Assembly (NCBI RefSeq): GCF_900113015.1
Contig: NZ_FONV01000007.1
Coordinates: forward strand, 248,001 to 312,000
Reading direction: 5' to 3'
DNA: 64,000 nt
Source of the DNA: Actinoplanes philippinensis
GTDB taxonomy: Bacteria > Actinomycetota > Actinomycetes > Mycobacteriales > Micromonosporaceae
Part shown: one piece after another, positions 25,365-33,585 of the stretch
Layout: each line of letters opens with the position of its first letter
Position numbering within the stretch: position 1 is the first letter of the stretch
Notes under the pieces: model-generated
The model's input: only the letters and a program-made list of their open reading frames with translations
Told to the model about the DNA's origin: nothing
Database searches by the model: none
Translations under genes and position numbers: made by a program

Positions 25365-26162
25365 ATGACTCTGGTGACCACCCGGATCGACGGCGGGATC
25401 GCACACGTGCGCCTGGCCCGGCCGGAGAAGCTGAACGCGCTCACCCTCGACACCCTGACCGAGCTGGTCGCCACCGCGCGGCGGCTGCGCCGGGACCGTA
25501 CGCTGCGCGCCGTGGTGATCGCCGGGGACGGCCCGTCCTTCTGCTCCGGCCTGGACATCGCCGGCACGATGCGGCAGCCGCGCCGGATCGCCGCCGCGTT
25601 CGTGCCGGCGCCGTGGCGGGGCACCAACCTCTTCCAGGAGGCGTGCTGGGCGTGGCGGCGGGTGCCGGTCCCGGTGATCGCCGCGGTGCACGGGCACTGC
25701 TACGGCGGTGGCCTGCAGATCGCGCTGGCCGCCGACTTCCGGTTCGCCACCGCCGGCTCGAAGTGGTCCGTCCTCGAGGGCAAGTGGGGCATCATCCCGG
25801 ACATGACCGGTGTCCGCAGCCTCATCGAGGTGGTCGGCCTGGACGTGGCGAAACGGCTCACCATGACCGCCGAGCAGATCGACGGCGCCGAAGCCGCCCG
25901 GCTCGGCCTGGTCTCCGAGCTGCACGACGACCCGGTCGAGGCGGCGACCGCTTTCGCCCAGCGGCTCGCGACCCGCTCCCCGGACGCGGTGGCCGCCGCG
26001 AAGAGGCTCTTCGACGGCGCTGTCACGTCCAGCGCCCGCCGCACCTTCGGCCGGGAACGGCGCGAACAGCTGCGGCTGCTGCTCCTGCGCCGCAACACGA
26101 AGATCCTGCAGAAGGCGGCCATGACGAAGGCGGTGCCCGAGTTCCGGCCGCGCGGCTCGTAA
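25365..26162 (+). CDS. Enoyl-CoA hydratase/isomerase (crotonase) family protein
   Basis: This 265-residue crotonase has the CoA-binding loop 'AGDGPSFCSGLDI' and the second oxyanion segment 'AVHGHCYGGGLQIALAADFRFA'. The catalytic region reads 'EGKWGIIPDMTG', where canonical hydratases have two Glu; Glu is present at the start of this segment and Asp later, so isomerase or another crotonase reaction is possible. Start ATG 25365 has GAGGAACG upstream, 8 bp after the FadH-like stop, so they share an mRNA. Confidence 0.9.
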   Translation: MTLVTTRIDGGIAHVRLARPEKLNALTLDTLTELVATARRLRRDRTLRAVVIAGDGPSFCSGLDIAGTMRQPRRIAAAFVPAPWRGTNLFQEACWAWRRVPVPVIAAVHGHCYGGGLQIALAADFRFATAGSKWSVLEGKWGIIPDMTGVRSLIEVVGLDVAKRLTMTAEQIDGAEAARLGLVSELHDDPVEAATAFAQRLATRSPDAVAAAKRLFDGAVTSSARRTFGRERREQLRLLLLRRNTKILQKAAMTKAVPEFRPRGS

Positions 26163-26172
26163 CCTTCGTACC

Positions 26173-26736
26173 GTGTCGTTACGCAACGCCGTGCTGGCCG
26201 CCCTGATCAACCGGGAGGCCTCCGGGTACGAGCTGGCCAAGCAGTTCCACGTGTCGGTCGCCAACTTCTGGACCGCCACGTCGCAGCAGCTCTACCGCGA
26301 GCTGGACAAGATGGAGACGGACGGGCTGCTGTCGGCCCGCGTGGTGGCCCAGGAGAGACGGCCGGACAAGCGGCTCTTCTCGCTCACCGAGGCGGGCCGG
26401 GCGGCCCTGACCGACTTCACCAGGCAGGACCCGAGGCCCACGACGGTACGCGACGAGCTGCTCGTGCAGATCGAGGCGCTGGCACACGCCGACGTGGCCA
26501 GCGTCCGGTCGTCGATCGAGTCCCGCATCGCGTCGAGCGGCCGTCGGCTGGAGTCGTACGAGCAGCGCCTCGCCGAGATCCTGAACGGCCGCACCGAGGA
26601 GGAGTTCCTGGCCACCGGCAACCGGATCGGCCCCTACCTGACGTTGCAGCGGGGCATCATCTTCGAGCGCGAGAACCTGACGTGGGGCCGCCTGGCCCTC
26701 ACCGTGCTGTCCCGCCGGTTCCCCACCTCCGGCTGA
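26173..26736 (+). CDS. PadR-family transcriptional regulator
   Basis: The 187-residue protein has the PadR winged helix ('LAALINREASGYELAKQF', 'QLYRELDKMETDGLL', 'RRPDKRLFSLTEAGRAAL') and a C-terminal helical dimerisation domain of the longer PadR class (Vir-type). GTG 26173 lies 10 bp after the crotonase stop, so it closes the three-gene unit and probably controls it. PadR proteins commonly sense phenolic acids or drugs; the effector here is unknown. It converges on the CDP-alcohol gene with only 10 bp between. Confidence 0.9.
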   Translation: MSLRNAVLAALINREASGYELAKQFHVSVANFWTATSQQLYRELDKMETDGLLSARVVAQERRPDKRLFSLTEAGRAALTDFTRQDPRPTTVRDELLVQIEALAHADVASVRSSIESRIASSGRRLESYEQRLAEILNGRTEEEFLATGNRIGPYLTLQRGIIFERENLTWGRLALTVLSRRFPTSG

Positions 26737-26746
26737 GACCAGGGCA

Positions 26747-27508
26747 CTAGACCAGGGCGTGCTCGCGGCGCGGGGCGGACCAGCGGCTGCGGGCCGCCGA
26801 GCGGATCCGCGACGCCTGGTGCAGCCACGCGATGTCCCGGCCGAACGACCAGGTCAGCGACGCCAGCGCGACGGCCAGCGAGAGCACCGCCAGCCACGTC
26901 GGCAGCACACCGCCGGCGACGACCGCGAGCATCACACCCTGCTGGGCGGCGACCACCTTGCGGCCGAAACGCGGCGGCAGCGGGGCGGTCAGCCAGGGAA
27001 GCGCCCACGACGCGGCGACGAACACGTAGCGGAACGCGCCGATCGCGACCGCCCACCAGCCGTACTGGGCGCCCGCGTAGATGCTGAGCACCAGGATCAG
27101 GAACGCGTCGACCTCCATGTCGAAACGCGCGCCGAGCGCCGTGCTGGTGCCGGTCCGGCGGGCCACCTGGCCGTCCACGCCGTCCATGGCCAGGGCGACA
27201 GCGGCGACGGTGACCAGCAGCGCGGCCGGCGCGCCGGGGGTGAACACCATCGCGGTCACCCCGCCGGTGAGGATCGCGCGGCCGAACGTGACCGCGTTCG
27301 CCCAGCCGAGCCGGGTCATCCCGGCGCGCGGCAACGCGTAGCCGAGCAGACCGCACAGGACGACTCCGTACGCCGTCCCGGCCAGCCAGCCCCAGGCGCT
27401 CAGCCCGGCCGACCCGGCCAGCGCGGCGAGCAGGAGGAGCTGGGCGGCGAACCCGGCCAGCGGAGCCCGGGACGGACTCGTCGTGGTCGTGGCGGTACTG
27501 AAGGTCAC
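26747..27508 (-). CDS. CDP-alcohol phosphatidyltransferase
   Basis: The 253-residue membrane enzyme contains a perfect CDP-OH-P motif D112GxxAR117-x8-G126-x3-D130-x3-D134 and about six further hydrophobic helices. The family joins a CDP-activated lipid or alcohol to an alcohol acceptor with loss of CMP, to make phospholipid heads or lipid-linked polyols. The GTG start follows AGGAGGAC. It is divergent from, and 86 bp away from, the dehydrogenase at 27595, and I count it as part of the same functional cluster, since a membrane acceptor step fits there. The exact substrates are unknown. Confidence 0.92.
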   Translation of the reverse strand: MTFSTATTTTSPSRAPLAGFAAQLLLLAALAGSAGLSAWGWLAGTAYGVVLCGLLGYALPRAGMTRLGWANAVTFGRAILTGGVTAMVFTPGAPAALLVTVAAVALAMDGVDGQVARRTGTSTALGARFDMEVDAFLILVLSIYAGAQYGWWAVAIGAFRYVFVAASWALPWLTAPLPPRFGRKVVAAQQGVMLAVVAGGVLPTWLAVLSLAVALASLTWSFGRDIAWLHQASRIRSAARSRWSAPRREHALV

Positions 27509-27594
27509 CGGTCCTCCTGGGCATAGGGTTTAGCCGCTGTCCCCGATCAACACGCTCTCCGGGGACTTTCGGTTCACCGAGGGAAGGGAACACT

Positions 27595-28560
27595 TTGACG
27601 GCGCGTGCTTTCTGGATGACTTGCCCGGGAACCGGGGAGATACGCGCCGAGGACGTGCCGGATCCCGGGCCGGGTGAGGTGAGGGTGCGCACTCTGCACA
27701 CCGGGGTGAGCCGCGGCACCGAGACGCTGGTGTTCCAGGGCCGCGTCCCGGAGAGCCAGTGGTCGGCGATGCGCGCCCCCTTCCAGGATGGCGATTTCCC
27801 GGCCCCGGTGAAGTACGGCTACCTGAACGTGGGCGTCGTCGAGGCGGGCGCCGACGAGCTGATCGGCAAGGTCGTCTTCTGTCTCTACCCGCACCAGACC
27901 CGCTACGTGGTGCCGGCCGACGCGGTCACCGTGATCCCGGACGGGGTGCCGGCGGCCCGCGCGGTGCTGGCCGGCACGGTGGAGACGGCGGTGAACGCGG
28001 TGTGGGACGCGGCGCCGCAGATCGGCGACCGGATCACGGTCATCGGCGGCGGCATGGTCGGCGCGTCGGTCGCCGCGGTGCTGGCCGGGCTGCCGGCGAC
28101 GGATGTGGAGCTGGTCGACGTCGACGCGAGCCGGGAGGATCTCGCCGCGTCACTGAACATCAGTTTCGCGCAGCCGGACGCGGCGCGCGGTGACCGCGAC
28201 CTGATCATCCACGCCAGCGCGACCGAGGCGGGTCTCGGGAGAGGCCTCGAACTGCTGCGCGCCGAGGGCACGCTCGTCGAGCTGAGCTGGTTCGGTGACC
28301 GGCGGATCGCCGTGCCCCTCGGGGAGAACTTCCACAGCCGCCGCCTCACGATCCGCAGCAGCCAGGTCGGCGGGATCGCCCCGGCCCGCCACCGGGGTTA
28401 CGCCGCACGCCTTCAGGTGGCCCTCGACCTGCTCCAGGACCCGAGGTTCGACGCGCTGATCACCGGTCACAGCGACTTCGACGACCTCCCGCAGGTGCTG
28501 CCGCGACTCGCCGACGGCACGCTGAAGGCGCTCTGCCACGTCATCGATCACCCGATTTGA
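27595..28560 (+). CDS. Zinc-type medium-chain dehydrogenase/reductase
   Basis: The 321-residue MDR protein has an N-terminal GroES-like domain ('GEVRVRTLHTGVSRGTET') and the Rossmann motif 'ITVIGGGMVGASVAAVL'. The catalytic Cys/His zinc residues of alcohol dehydrogenases are not evident: the first ligand region reads 'TGVSRGTE', as in the BchC/threonine-dehydrogenase-like subgroup. The C-terminal 'SSQVGGIAPARH' is characteristic of that subgroup. The start is TTG 27595 behind GGGAAGGGAA. As the first gene of a five-gene plus-strand run, it probably oxidises or reduces a polyol or sugar intermediate of the cluster product. Confidence 0.85.
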   Translation: MTARAFWMTCPGTGEIRAEDVPDPGPGEVRVRTLHTGVSRGTETLVFQGRVPESQWSAMRAPFQDGDFPAPVKYGYLNVGVVEAGADELIGKVVFCLYPHQTRYVVPADAVTVIPDGVPAARAVLAGTVETAVNAVWDAAPQIGDRITVIGGGMVGASVAAVLAGLPATDVELVDVDASREDLAASLNISFAQPDAARGDRDLIIHASATEAGLGRGLELLRAEGTLVELSWFGDRRIAVPLGENFHSRRLTIRSSQVGGIAPARHRGYAARLQVALDLLQDPRFDALITGHSDFDDLPQVLPRLADGTLKALCHVIDHPI

Positions 28561-28616
28561 TCTTTCCGGATCGGGTACCCGTATCACCGCACCGAACCAC
28601 ACCTGAGGAGTAGCCC

Positions 28617-29015
28617 TTGTTCAGCGTCACCGTCCGCGACCACATCATGATCGCGCACAGCTTCAGCGGCGAGGTCTTCGGACCGGCGCAGCGCCTGCAC
28701 GGCGCCACCTTCGTGGTGGATGCGACGTTCCGCCGCCCCGAGCTGGACGACGACAACATCGTGGTCGACATCGGCCGGGCGAGCGAGCAGCTGCACACCA
28801 TCTGCTCCGGGCTCTCCTACCGCAACCTCGACGACGACCCGGAGTTCACCGGCGTCAACACGTCCACCGAGTTCCTGGCCAAGGTGATCGCCGACCGCCT
28901 CGCCGTCCGCGCCCAGGCCGGCGAGCTCGGCCCCGGCGCCACCGGCCTGACCGGCCTCTCCGTGACCCTCCACGAATCACACATCGCCTGGGCCACCTAC
29001 GAGCGAGACCTGTGA
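28617..29015 (+). CDS. 6-pyruvoyl/6-carboxytetrahydropterin synthase-like protein, catalytic residues altered
   Basis: The 132-residue protein has the T-fold pattern but not the usual active site. Zn ligands His14 ('AHSF') and His28 remain. The second His of the 'LHGH' motif is Ala30 ('RLHGAT'), the catalytic Cys four residues before His28 is Ala24, and the Asp-His pair of 'LDHxxLN' is Ser67-Tyr68. Glu120 is kept. It therefore probably binds a pterin-like or other ligand, or catalyses a different reaction. It starts at TTG 28617 behind GAGGAG and ends in a GTGA overlap with the glycosyltransferase. Confidence 0.85.
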   Translation: MFSVTVRDHIMIAHSFSGEVFGPAQRLHGATFVVDATFRRPELDDDNIVVDIGRASEQLHTICSGLSYRNLDDDPEFTGVNTSTEFLAKVIADRLAVRAQAGELGPGATGLTGLSVTLHESHIAWATYERDL

Positions 29016-30340
29016 CCCTCCCGCTTCACGCGGTGCTGCCGGCGTCGATCGACGACCCGGCAGCACCCAGCGGAGGCAACCGCTACGACCGCGAGGTCCT
29101 CCGGCACCTCCGGACCCGCTCTCCGGGCCTCCCCCCGCAAGAGGTCTCCGGTGGTCCCTCTTCCGGAAACCCCGCGGAGGTACGGCCACTCCTCCCCGCC
29201 GCGCGCAAGAGGCAGGAACCCGCCCCGGAACACGGCGACGGCACCGTGCCCACCCCCGAGGACGGTGTCCTGCCTCGCTCGACGCCCGCCGTTGCCGCGC
29301 GGACGTCGGCCGTGCCCCCCGCGACGGTGGCGCTGCCGGCCTTCGAGGTGCGTGAGCATCTGGTCGAGGGCGCCTGGCCGCGGCCCTCGGAGGCGGATCG
29401 GCGCGCGCTGGCCGGGCTGCTCTGCGGCCTCCCCGACGGCTCGTTGACGCTGCTCGACGGCCTGATCGCCTGCGGTGTGCCGGACCTGCTCGCACCGCAC
29501 GCCACCCGCCTGCGCCTGGCCGTTCTGGTGCACCTTCCGCTCGGTGACGAGACCGGCCTCACCGACGAGGACGCCGCCGAGCTGCGCGCCCTGGAGTCGC
29601 GAACCCTGCGCCTGGCCGCCGCGGTGATCGCGACGAGTGTCCCGGCCGCCCGCCGCGTCGAGCAGTTGCACGGGCTCACCGGTGTGCACGCGATCGCCCC
29701 CGGCGTGGCCCGGGCCCCGCTCGCCGAACCCTCCCGCACCGGCCACCGCCTGCTCAACGTGGCGTCGCTGACCCCGCGCAAGGGCCAGGATCTCCTGCTG
29801 ACGGCCCTGCAGCAGCTGCCCGAGCTGTCCTGGACGTGCACCGTGGCGGGTGCCGGCCGGGTGCCCACGCTCGGCGTCGCGCCACCCGTGGCCCTGACGC
29901 TGGACATGGCCGGCCCGCCGGCTCCCACCTGGGTGACCCGCGCGATTGCGGGATCGGGCGAACACACCGTTCGTTTCGTCGGCGCGCTGAACGGAACGGA
30001 ACTCGACGCGGCGTACGCGGAGGCCGATCTGTTCGTGTTGCCGTCGCGGGCCGAGACGTACGGCATGGTGGTGACCGAGGCCCTGGCCCGCGGCCTGCCG
30101 GTGGTGGCCGCGGACGTCGGCGGGGTGCCGGAGGCGCTCGGTCTCGCGCCCGGCGGCGGCATCCCCGGCAGGCTGATCCCGCCGGACGACCGGGACGCGC
30201 TGGCCGGGGCGCTGCGGGACTGGCTCACCGACGGTGAGCTGCGGGACCGGTGGAGGGCACACGCCCGTGCCCGCCGCGACACGCTGACCGGCTGGGACGA
30301 GACCGCCCGCCGCCTGGCGCGGGTGCTCACCGGCCTCTGA
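29012..30340 (+). CDS. GT4-family glycosyltransferase with internal insertion
   Basis: The 442-residue protein has the GT-B C-terminal half: 'LLNVASLTPRKGQDLLLTAL', 'RFVGALNGTELDAAYAEADLFVLPSRAETYGMVVTEALARGLPVVA' region with the E-x7-E motif, and a C-terminal helix. The N-terminal 'PSGGNRYDREVLRHL' is the acceptor-side loop. Residues about 34-110 are Pro/Ala/Arg-rich and lack the regular strand pattern, which looks like an insertion in the first Rossmann domain. It transfers a nucleotide-sugar residue to a small acceptor. GTG 29012 overlaps the preceding stop. The donor and acceptor are unknown. Confidence 0.88.
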   Translation: MTLPLHAVLPASIDDPAAPSGGNRYDREVLRHLRTRSPGLPPQEVSGGPSSGNPAEVRPLLPAARKRQEPAPEHGDGTVPTPEDGVLPRSTPAVAARTSAVPPATVALPAFEVREHLVEGAWPRPSEADRRALAGLLCGLPDGSLTLLDGLIACGVPDLLAPHATRLRLAVLVHLPLGDETGLTDEDAAELRALESRTLRLAAAVIATSVPAARRVEQLHGLTGVHAIAPGVARAPLAEPSRTGHRLLNVASLTPRKGQDLLLTALQQLPELSWTCTVAGAGRVPTLGVAPPVALTLDMAGPPAPTWVTRAIAGSGEHTVRFVGALNGTELDAAYAEADLFVLPSRAETYGMVVTEALARGLPVVAADVGGVPEALGLAPGGGIPGRLIPPDDRDALAGALRDWLTDGELRDRWRAHARARRDTLTGWDETARRLARVLTGL

Positions 30341-30413
30341 CCCGGCGACGACACGGTGCGGACAGGAGAAGGACCGGGAGGACGGCATCGGGGACGGCCG
30401 ACGGGGAGCCGGC

Positions 30414-30534
30414 GGCCGAAGGACGCGGGCGGTGCCATCGGCCGAAGGACGCGGGCGGTGCCATCGGCCGAAGGACGCGGGCGGTGCCATCGGCCGAAGG
30501 ACGCGGGCGGTGCCATCGGCCGGAGGACGCGGGC
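30414..30534. repeat. 26-bp tandem repeat, four exact copies plus a partial
   Basis: Copies start at 30414, 30440, 30466 and 30492 without a mismatch, with a diverged fifth at 30518. They lie in the 330-bp gap 30341-30670 between the glycosyltransferase and methyltransferase genes. 26 is not a multiple of three, so this is not an encoded protein repeat. Exact identity points to very recent expansion. Nothing else is recognisable in the gap. Confidence 0.95.
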
Positions 30535-30670
30535 CGACCGGTGGCTGAAGGACGACGGCAGGAAGGACCCGGAGGACGGCGGCGGACAGGCGCACGGGCC
30601 GGACCGGGTGAACGGGCACGCTGAAGGACAGCACGATGCCGGTGAGGACGATGATGCCGAGGAGGCACGG

Positions 30671-31582
30671 ATGACCGAGGTGCACGGCAAGATCGAATCC
30701 GGGACGCCGCTGGTGACCGGGGAGGGACGGCTGGGTGGGCCGCTGGCCGGGGCCGGGCCGGCCGGTGACGGCGGGCGCCGCGAGGCGGGTGGCGCCGAAG
30801 GGGCGACGATCAGCGACGGAAGCGGCGAGTTCAGCGCCGCCTGGCTGTCGCTGCGGGAGCCGGCCGACGCCGCCGCGCGGGCGCTCGACCTGCTGGACCT
30901 GCTGCCCGGCACGGTTCGGACGGTGCGTGACCTGGGCTGCGGCACCGGCTCGCTGGGCCGCTGGCTGTCACCGCGCCTGGGCCCGGGCCAGCACTGGATC
31001 ATGACCGACCGCGATCCGGCGCTGCTGTCGCGGGCCGCCTCCGGCATGCCGGAGGGGGTGACGGTCAGCACACAGCGGCTGGACGTCGCCGATCTCACGC
31101 CGGCCGACCTGGCGGGCGCCGACCTGGTCACCTGTTCGGCGCTGCTGGACCTGCTCACCACCGAGGAGGTGGAACGCCTGGCCGGGGTGTGCGCCGAGGC
31201 CCGGGTGCCGGCGCTGTTCACCCTGTCGGTGACCGGCGAGGTGCAGTTGGCCCCGCACGACCCGCTGGACGGCGAGTTCGAGGCGGCGTTCAACGCCCAC
31301 CAGCGGCGGGTGGTCGACGGGCGGCGACTGCTCGGCCCGGACGCACCGGAGGCCGCCGCGGAGGCGTTCACGAAGGCGGGAGCGACCGTCACGGTCCGCC
31401 CGAGCCCGTGGCGGCTGGGCCCGGCGATGCCCGCGCTGACCGCCGAATGGCTGCGCGGCTGGGTCGGCGCGGCCGCCGAGGAACGCCCTGACCTGCCCGC
31501 CGGCGACTATCTGGAACGCCGTCTGGCAGCACTTCCGGATGCTTCCGTGGGGCACAGGGATGTTTTGGCGATCTTCGAGTGA
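30671..31582 (+). CDS. Class I SAM-dependent methyltransferase of the pterin-glycan cluster
   Basis: ATG 30671 follows GAGGAGGCAC and begins MTEVHGKIESGTP. An open frame extends to 30356 but would translate the 26-bp repeats. The 303-residue protein has motif I 'VRDLGCGTGSLGRWL' and 'WIMTDRDPALL', with 'GADLVTCSALLDLLTTEEV' in motif IV. Residues about 16-48 are a Gly/Ala/Arg-rich low-complexity stretch placed between the conserved N-terminus and 'GEFSAAWLSLREPADAAAR'. The substrate is presumably the glycosylated product of the neighbouring genes (inference). Confidence 0.88.
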   Translation: MTEVHGKIESGTPLVTGEGRLGGPLAGAGPAGDGGRREAGGAEGATISDGSGEFSAAWLSLREPADAAARALDLLDLLPGTVRTVRDLGCGTGSLGRWLSPRLGPGQHWIMTDRDPALLSRAASGMPEGVTVSTQRLDVADLTPADLAGADLVTCSALLDLLTTEEVERLAGVCAEARVPALFTLSVTGEVQLAPHDPLDGEFEAAFNAHQRRVVDGRRLLGPDAPEAAAEAFTKAGATVTVRPSPWRLGPAMPALTAEWLRGWVGAAAEERPDLPAGDYLERRLAALPDASVGHRDVLAIFE

Positions 31583-31633
31583 ACCCTGGGCCGCCGGCCG
31601 GGCGTACTAGTCCTCGGAAGCTACGAGGGGACG

Positions 31634-32725
31634 ATGGACGTGAACCGATCGATCTGGGCCTGGCTGCGCCTGATGGGTGGCGCCGGCATTCTGGCTCTGG
31701 TGATGTGGCGGCTCGGGACCGGCGCGTTCCTGGACGGGCTGCGGGTTCTCGACGCGGGCGCGCTGCTGGCGGCGCTGGGCATCGGCGCCGCCACCACGCT
31801 GCTCAGCGCGTGGCGGTGGTGCCTGGTGGCCCGCGGCCTCGGGATGCGGCTGACGCTGAAGGACGCGACCGCCGACTACTACCAGGCGCTGTTCCTGAAC
31901 GCGGCGCTGCCGGGCGGGATCCTCGGCGACGTCGGCCGGGCGGTGCGGCACGGCAAGGGCGAGGGCGACCTGGGCCGCGGGGTCCGGGCGGTGGTGCTGG
32001 AGCGTACGGCGGGACAGGTCGTGCTGCTCCTGGTGGGTGTGGCGGTGCTGGTCTCCGTACCCTCGCCGGTCGTTGATCTCCTGGCCGCGCACGGGCCGCT
32101 GGTGGCCGCTGTCGCCGGTGGGGCCGCGATGGCCGCCGTTCTGATCGTTCTCGGTCTGCGCCGGCTGCGGGCCGGGCGGTCGAAAGCGGCCGGCGCGGCC
32201 CGGACCGGGATGAGCGAGATCCGCGCGGGTCTGCTGTCGCGCCGCAACGGGCCGGGTGTGCTGGTGGCGTCGGCGGCGGTGCTGGCCGGTCACCTGGCGA
32301 CGTTCATGGTGGCGGCCCGGGCCGCGGGCAGCGCCGCCTCGCTGGTGGAGCTGGCGCCGCTGCTGCTGCTCGCGCTGATCGCGATGGGCCTGCCGGTGAA
32401 CATCGGCGGCTGGGGCCCCCGCGAAGGGGTGATGGCCTGGGCGTTCGGCGCGGCCGGCCTGAGCGCGTCGCAGGGTCTGACGATCGCGGTGGCCTACGGC
32501 ATCCTGGCCTTCGTGGCGGCCGCTCCGGGCGCGGCGGTGCTGGTGGCGCGGCTGCTGGCGCAGCGCGTCGAGAAGGCCGCGCCGCAGCCGCAGCCGGTGC
32601 AGAAGCCGGCCCCGGCGATGGCGGCGGCCCCGGTGGTCGTGCCGCTTCCGGTCACCCGCACGATCCCCGCGATGGTACGAGTGGGCGCACGGCAGCCCGC
32701 CTACTCCGGTGGTGTCACGGTTTGA
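31634..32725 (+). CDS. LPG-synthase-TM/flippase-like (UPF0104) integral membrane protein
   Basis: The 363-residue protein has about eight hydrophobic helices and the UPF0104 pattern: 'LLSAWRWCLVARGLGMRL', 'ALFLNAALPGGILGDVGRAV', 'VNIGGWGPREGVMAWAF'. Relatives are the membrane half of MprF, which flips aminoacyl-lipids, and stand-alone proteins that partner glycan or terpenoid pathways. The C-terminal 60 residues are a Pro/Ala tail with paired repeats (QPQPVQKPAP). ATG 31634 lies behind GGGGACG. It closes the five-gene run and is a candidate for moving the cluster product across the membrane (inference). Confidence 0.87.
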   Translation: MDVNRSIWAWLRLMGGAGILALVMWRLGTGAFLDGLRVLDAGALLAALGIGAATTLLSAWRWCLVARGLGMRLTLKDATADYYQALFLNAALPGGILGDVGRAVRHGKGEGDLGRGVRAVVLERTAGQVVLLLVGVAVLVSVPSPVVDLLAAHGPLVAAVAGGAAMAAVLIVLGLRRLRAGRSKAAGAARTGMSEIRAGLLSRRNGPGVLVASAAVLAGHLATFMVAARAAGSAASLVELAPLLLLALIAMGLPVNIGGWGPREGVMAWAFGAAGLSASQGLTIAVAYGILAFVAAAPGAAVLVARLLAQRVEKAAPQPQPVQKPAPAMAAAPVVVPLPVTRTIPAMVRVGARQPAYSGGVTV

Positions 32726-32745
32726 CCGCAGGATCACGAGCAACC

Positions 32746-32773
32746 GGGCCGGCTCTCCTCGCAGGGCCGGCCC
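32746..32773. terminator. Hairpin between convergent cluster genes
   Basis: GGGCCGGC (32746-32753) and GCCGGCCC (32766-32773) form an 8-bp stem with a 12-nt loop, in the 53 bp between the UPF0104 gene and the RibD-type reductase. Confidence 0.65.
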
Positions 32774-32778
32774 GCGGC

Positions 32779-33471
32779 TCACTCGCGCCCGAAACGCTCG
32801 GACAGCGCGTAGCGCAGCAGCACCACGTCGCCGATCTGGCGGACCTCGGCGAGCCGCGCCCGGTTGCCGGGCCCCCACGGGAACACGCCGTCGTGGACGA
32901 ACCGCGGCGCCCGCGAATCGCCGACGAAGAACGGCGCCACCACCAGCTGCAGCTCGTCGGCGAGCCCGGCGGTCAGGAACTGGGTGTGCATGTGCCCGCC
33001 GCCCTCGACCATGAGCCGGCGCACGCCACGCCCGGCCAGGTCGGCGGCGACCACCCGCACGTCCACCGGGTCGCCGCCGGCGATGACGGTGGCGTGCTCG
33101 CCGAGCAGCTTGCGCGCGTCGTCCACGGTCGACGTCGCACAGTAGACCAGTTTGTCGGCCTCGCCCGTGGTGAAGAACGACGCCTCCGGGTCGAGGTCAC
33201 AACTGCCGGTCACGGTGACCTTCACCGGGTCGGGCGCCTGCCCGCGGGCGACCCGCTCGGCGCGCCGGGCCGCGGAGCGCACCAGCAGCCGCGGATTGTC
33301 CTGACGGATCGTCCCGGCGCCGACCAGGATCGCGTCGCACCCGGCGCGCTCCGCGTCGACCCGGTCGAAGTCGGCGTCGTTGGAGAGGAGCAACCGCTCA
33401 TCCCCCGCATCGTCGAGATAACCGTCGATGGACATGCCACAACTCAGCAAGGTGTAAGGACGCTCAGCCAC
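32779..33471 (-). CDS. RibD C-terminal/dihydrofolate reductase-like reductase
   Basis: The 230-residue protein has the RibD_C fold: 'LLSCGMSIDGYLDD', 'GCDAILVGAGTIRQDNPRLLVR' and 'RRLMVEGGGHMHTQFLTAGLADEL'. The deaminase domain of full RibD is absent. Such stand-alone reductases use NADPH to reduce the ribosyl side chain of a GTP-derived pyrimidine to ribityl (fungal and archaeal riboflavin route), or act on related compounds. It lies opposite, and 114 bp from, the GTP cyclohydrolase II gene, whose product class is its expected substrate. The GTG start is at 33471. Confidence 0.9.
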   Translation of the reverse strand: MAERPYTLLSCGMSIDGYLDDAGDERLLLSNDADFDRVDAERAGCDAILVGAGTIRQDNPRLLVRSAARRAERVARGQAPDPVKVTVTGSCDLDPEASFFTTGEADKLVYCATSTVDDARKLLGEHATVIAGGDPVDVRVVAADLAGRGVRRLMVEGGGHMHTQFLTAGLADELQLVVAPFFVGDSRAPRFVHDGVFPWGPGNRARLAEVRQIGDVVLLRYALSERFGRE

Positions 33472-33585
33472 CGATGACGCCTCCAGGTATCGGCCCTCAC
33501 CATAATCCCCGCGTGCGGAAGCCGAAGTCTGGGCAGAGGATCAAGCGGTGCGCCGAGTTCGGCGGGAACCACACGAGGAGGACCG

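Noticed and set aside
23278..25404. Long antisense reading frame (708 codons) across the FadH-like gene
   Set aside because: High third-position G+C opens shadow frames; it has no motifs, while the sense product shows every FadH domain.
30414..30534. CRISPR array
   Set aside because: The copies abut without spacers and there are no cas genes; it is a plain tandem repeat.
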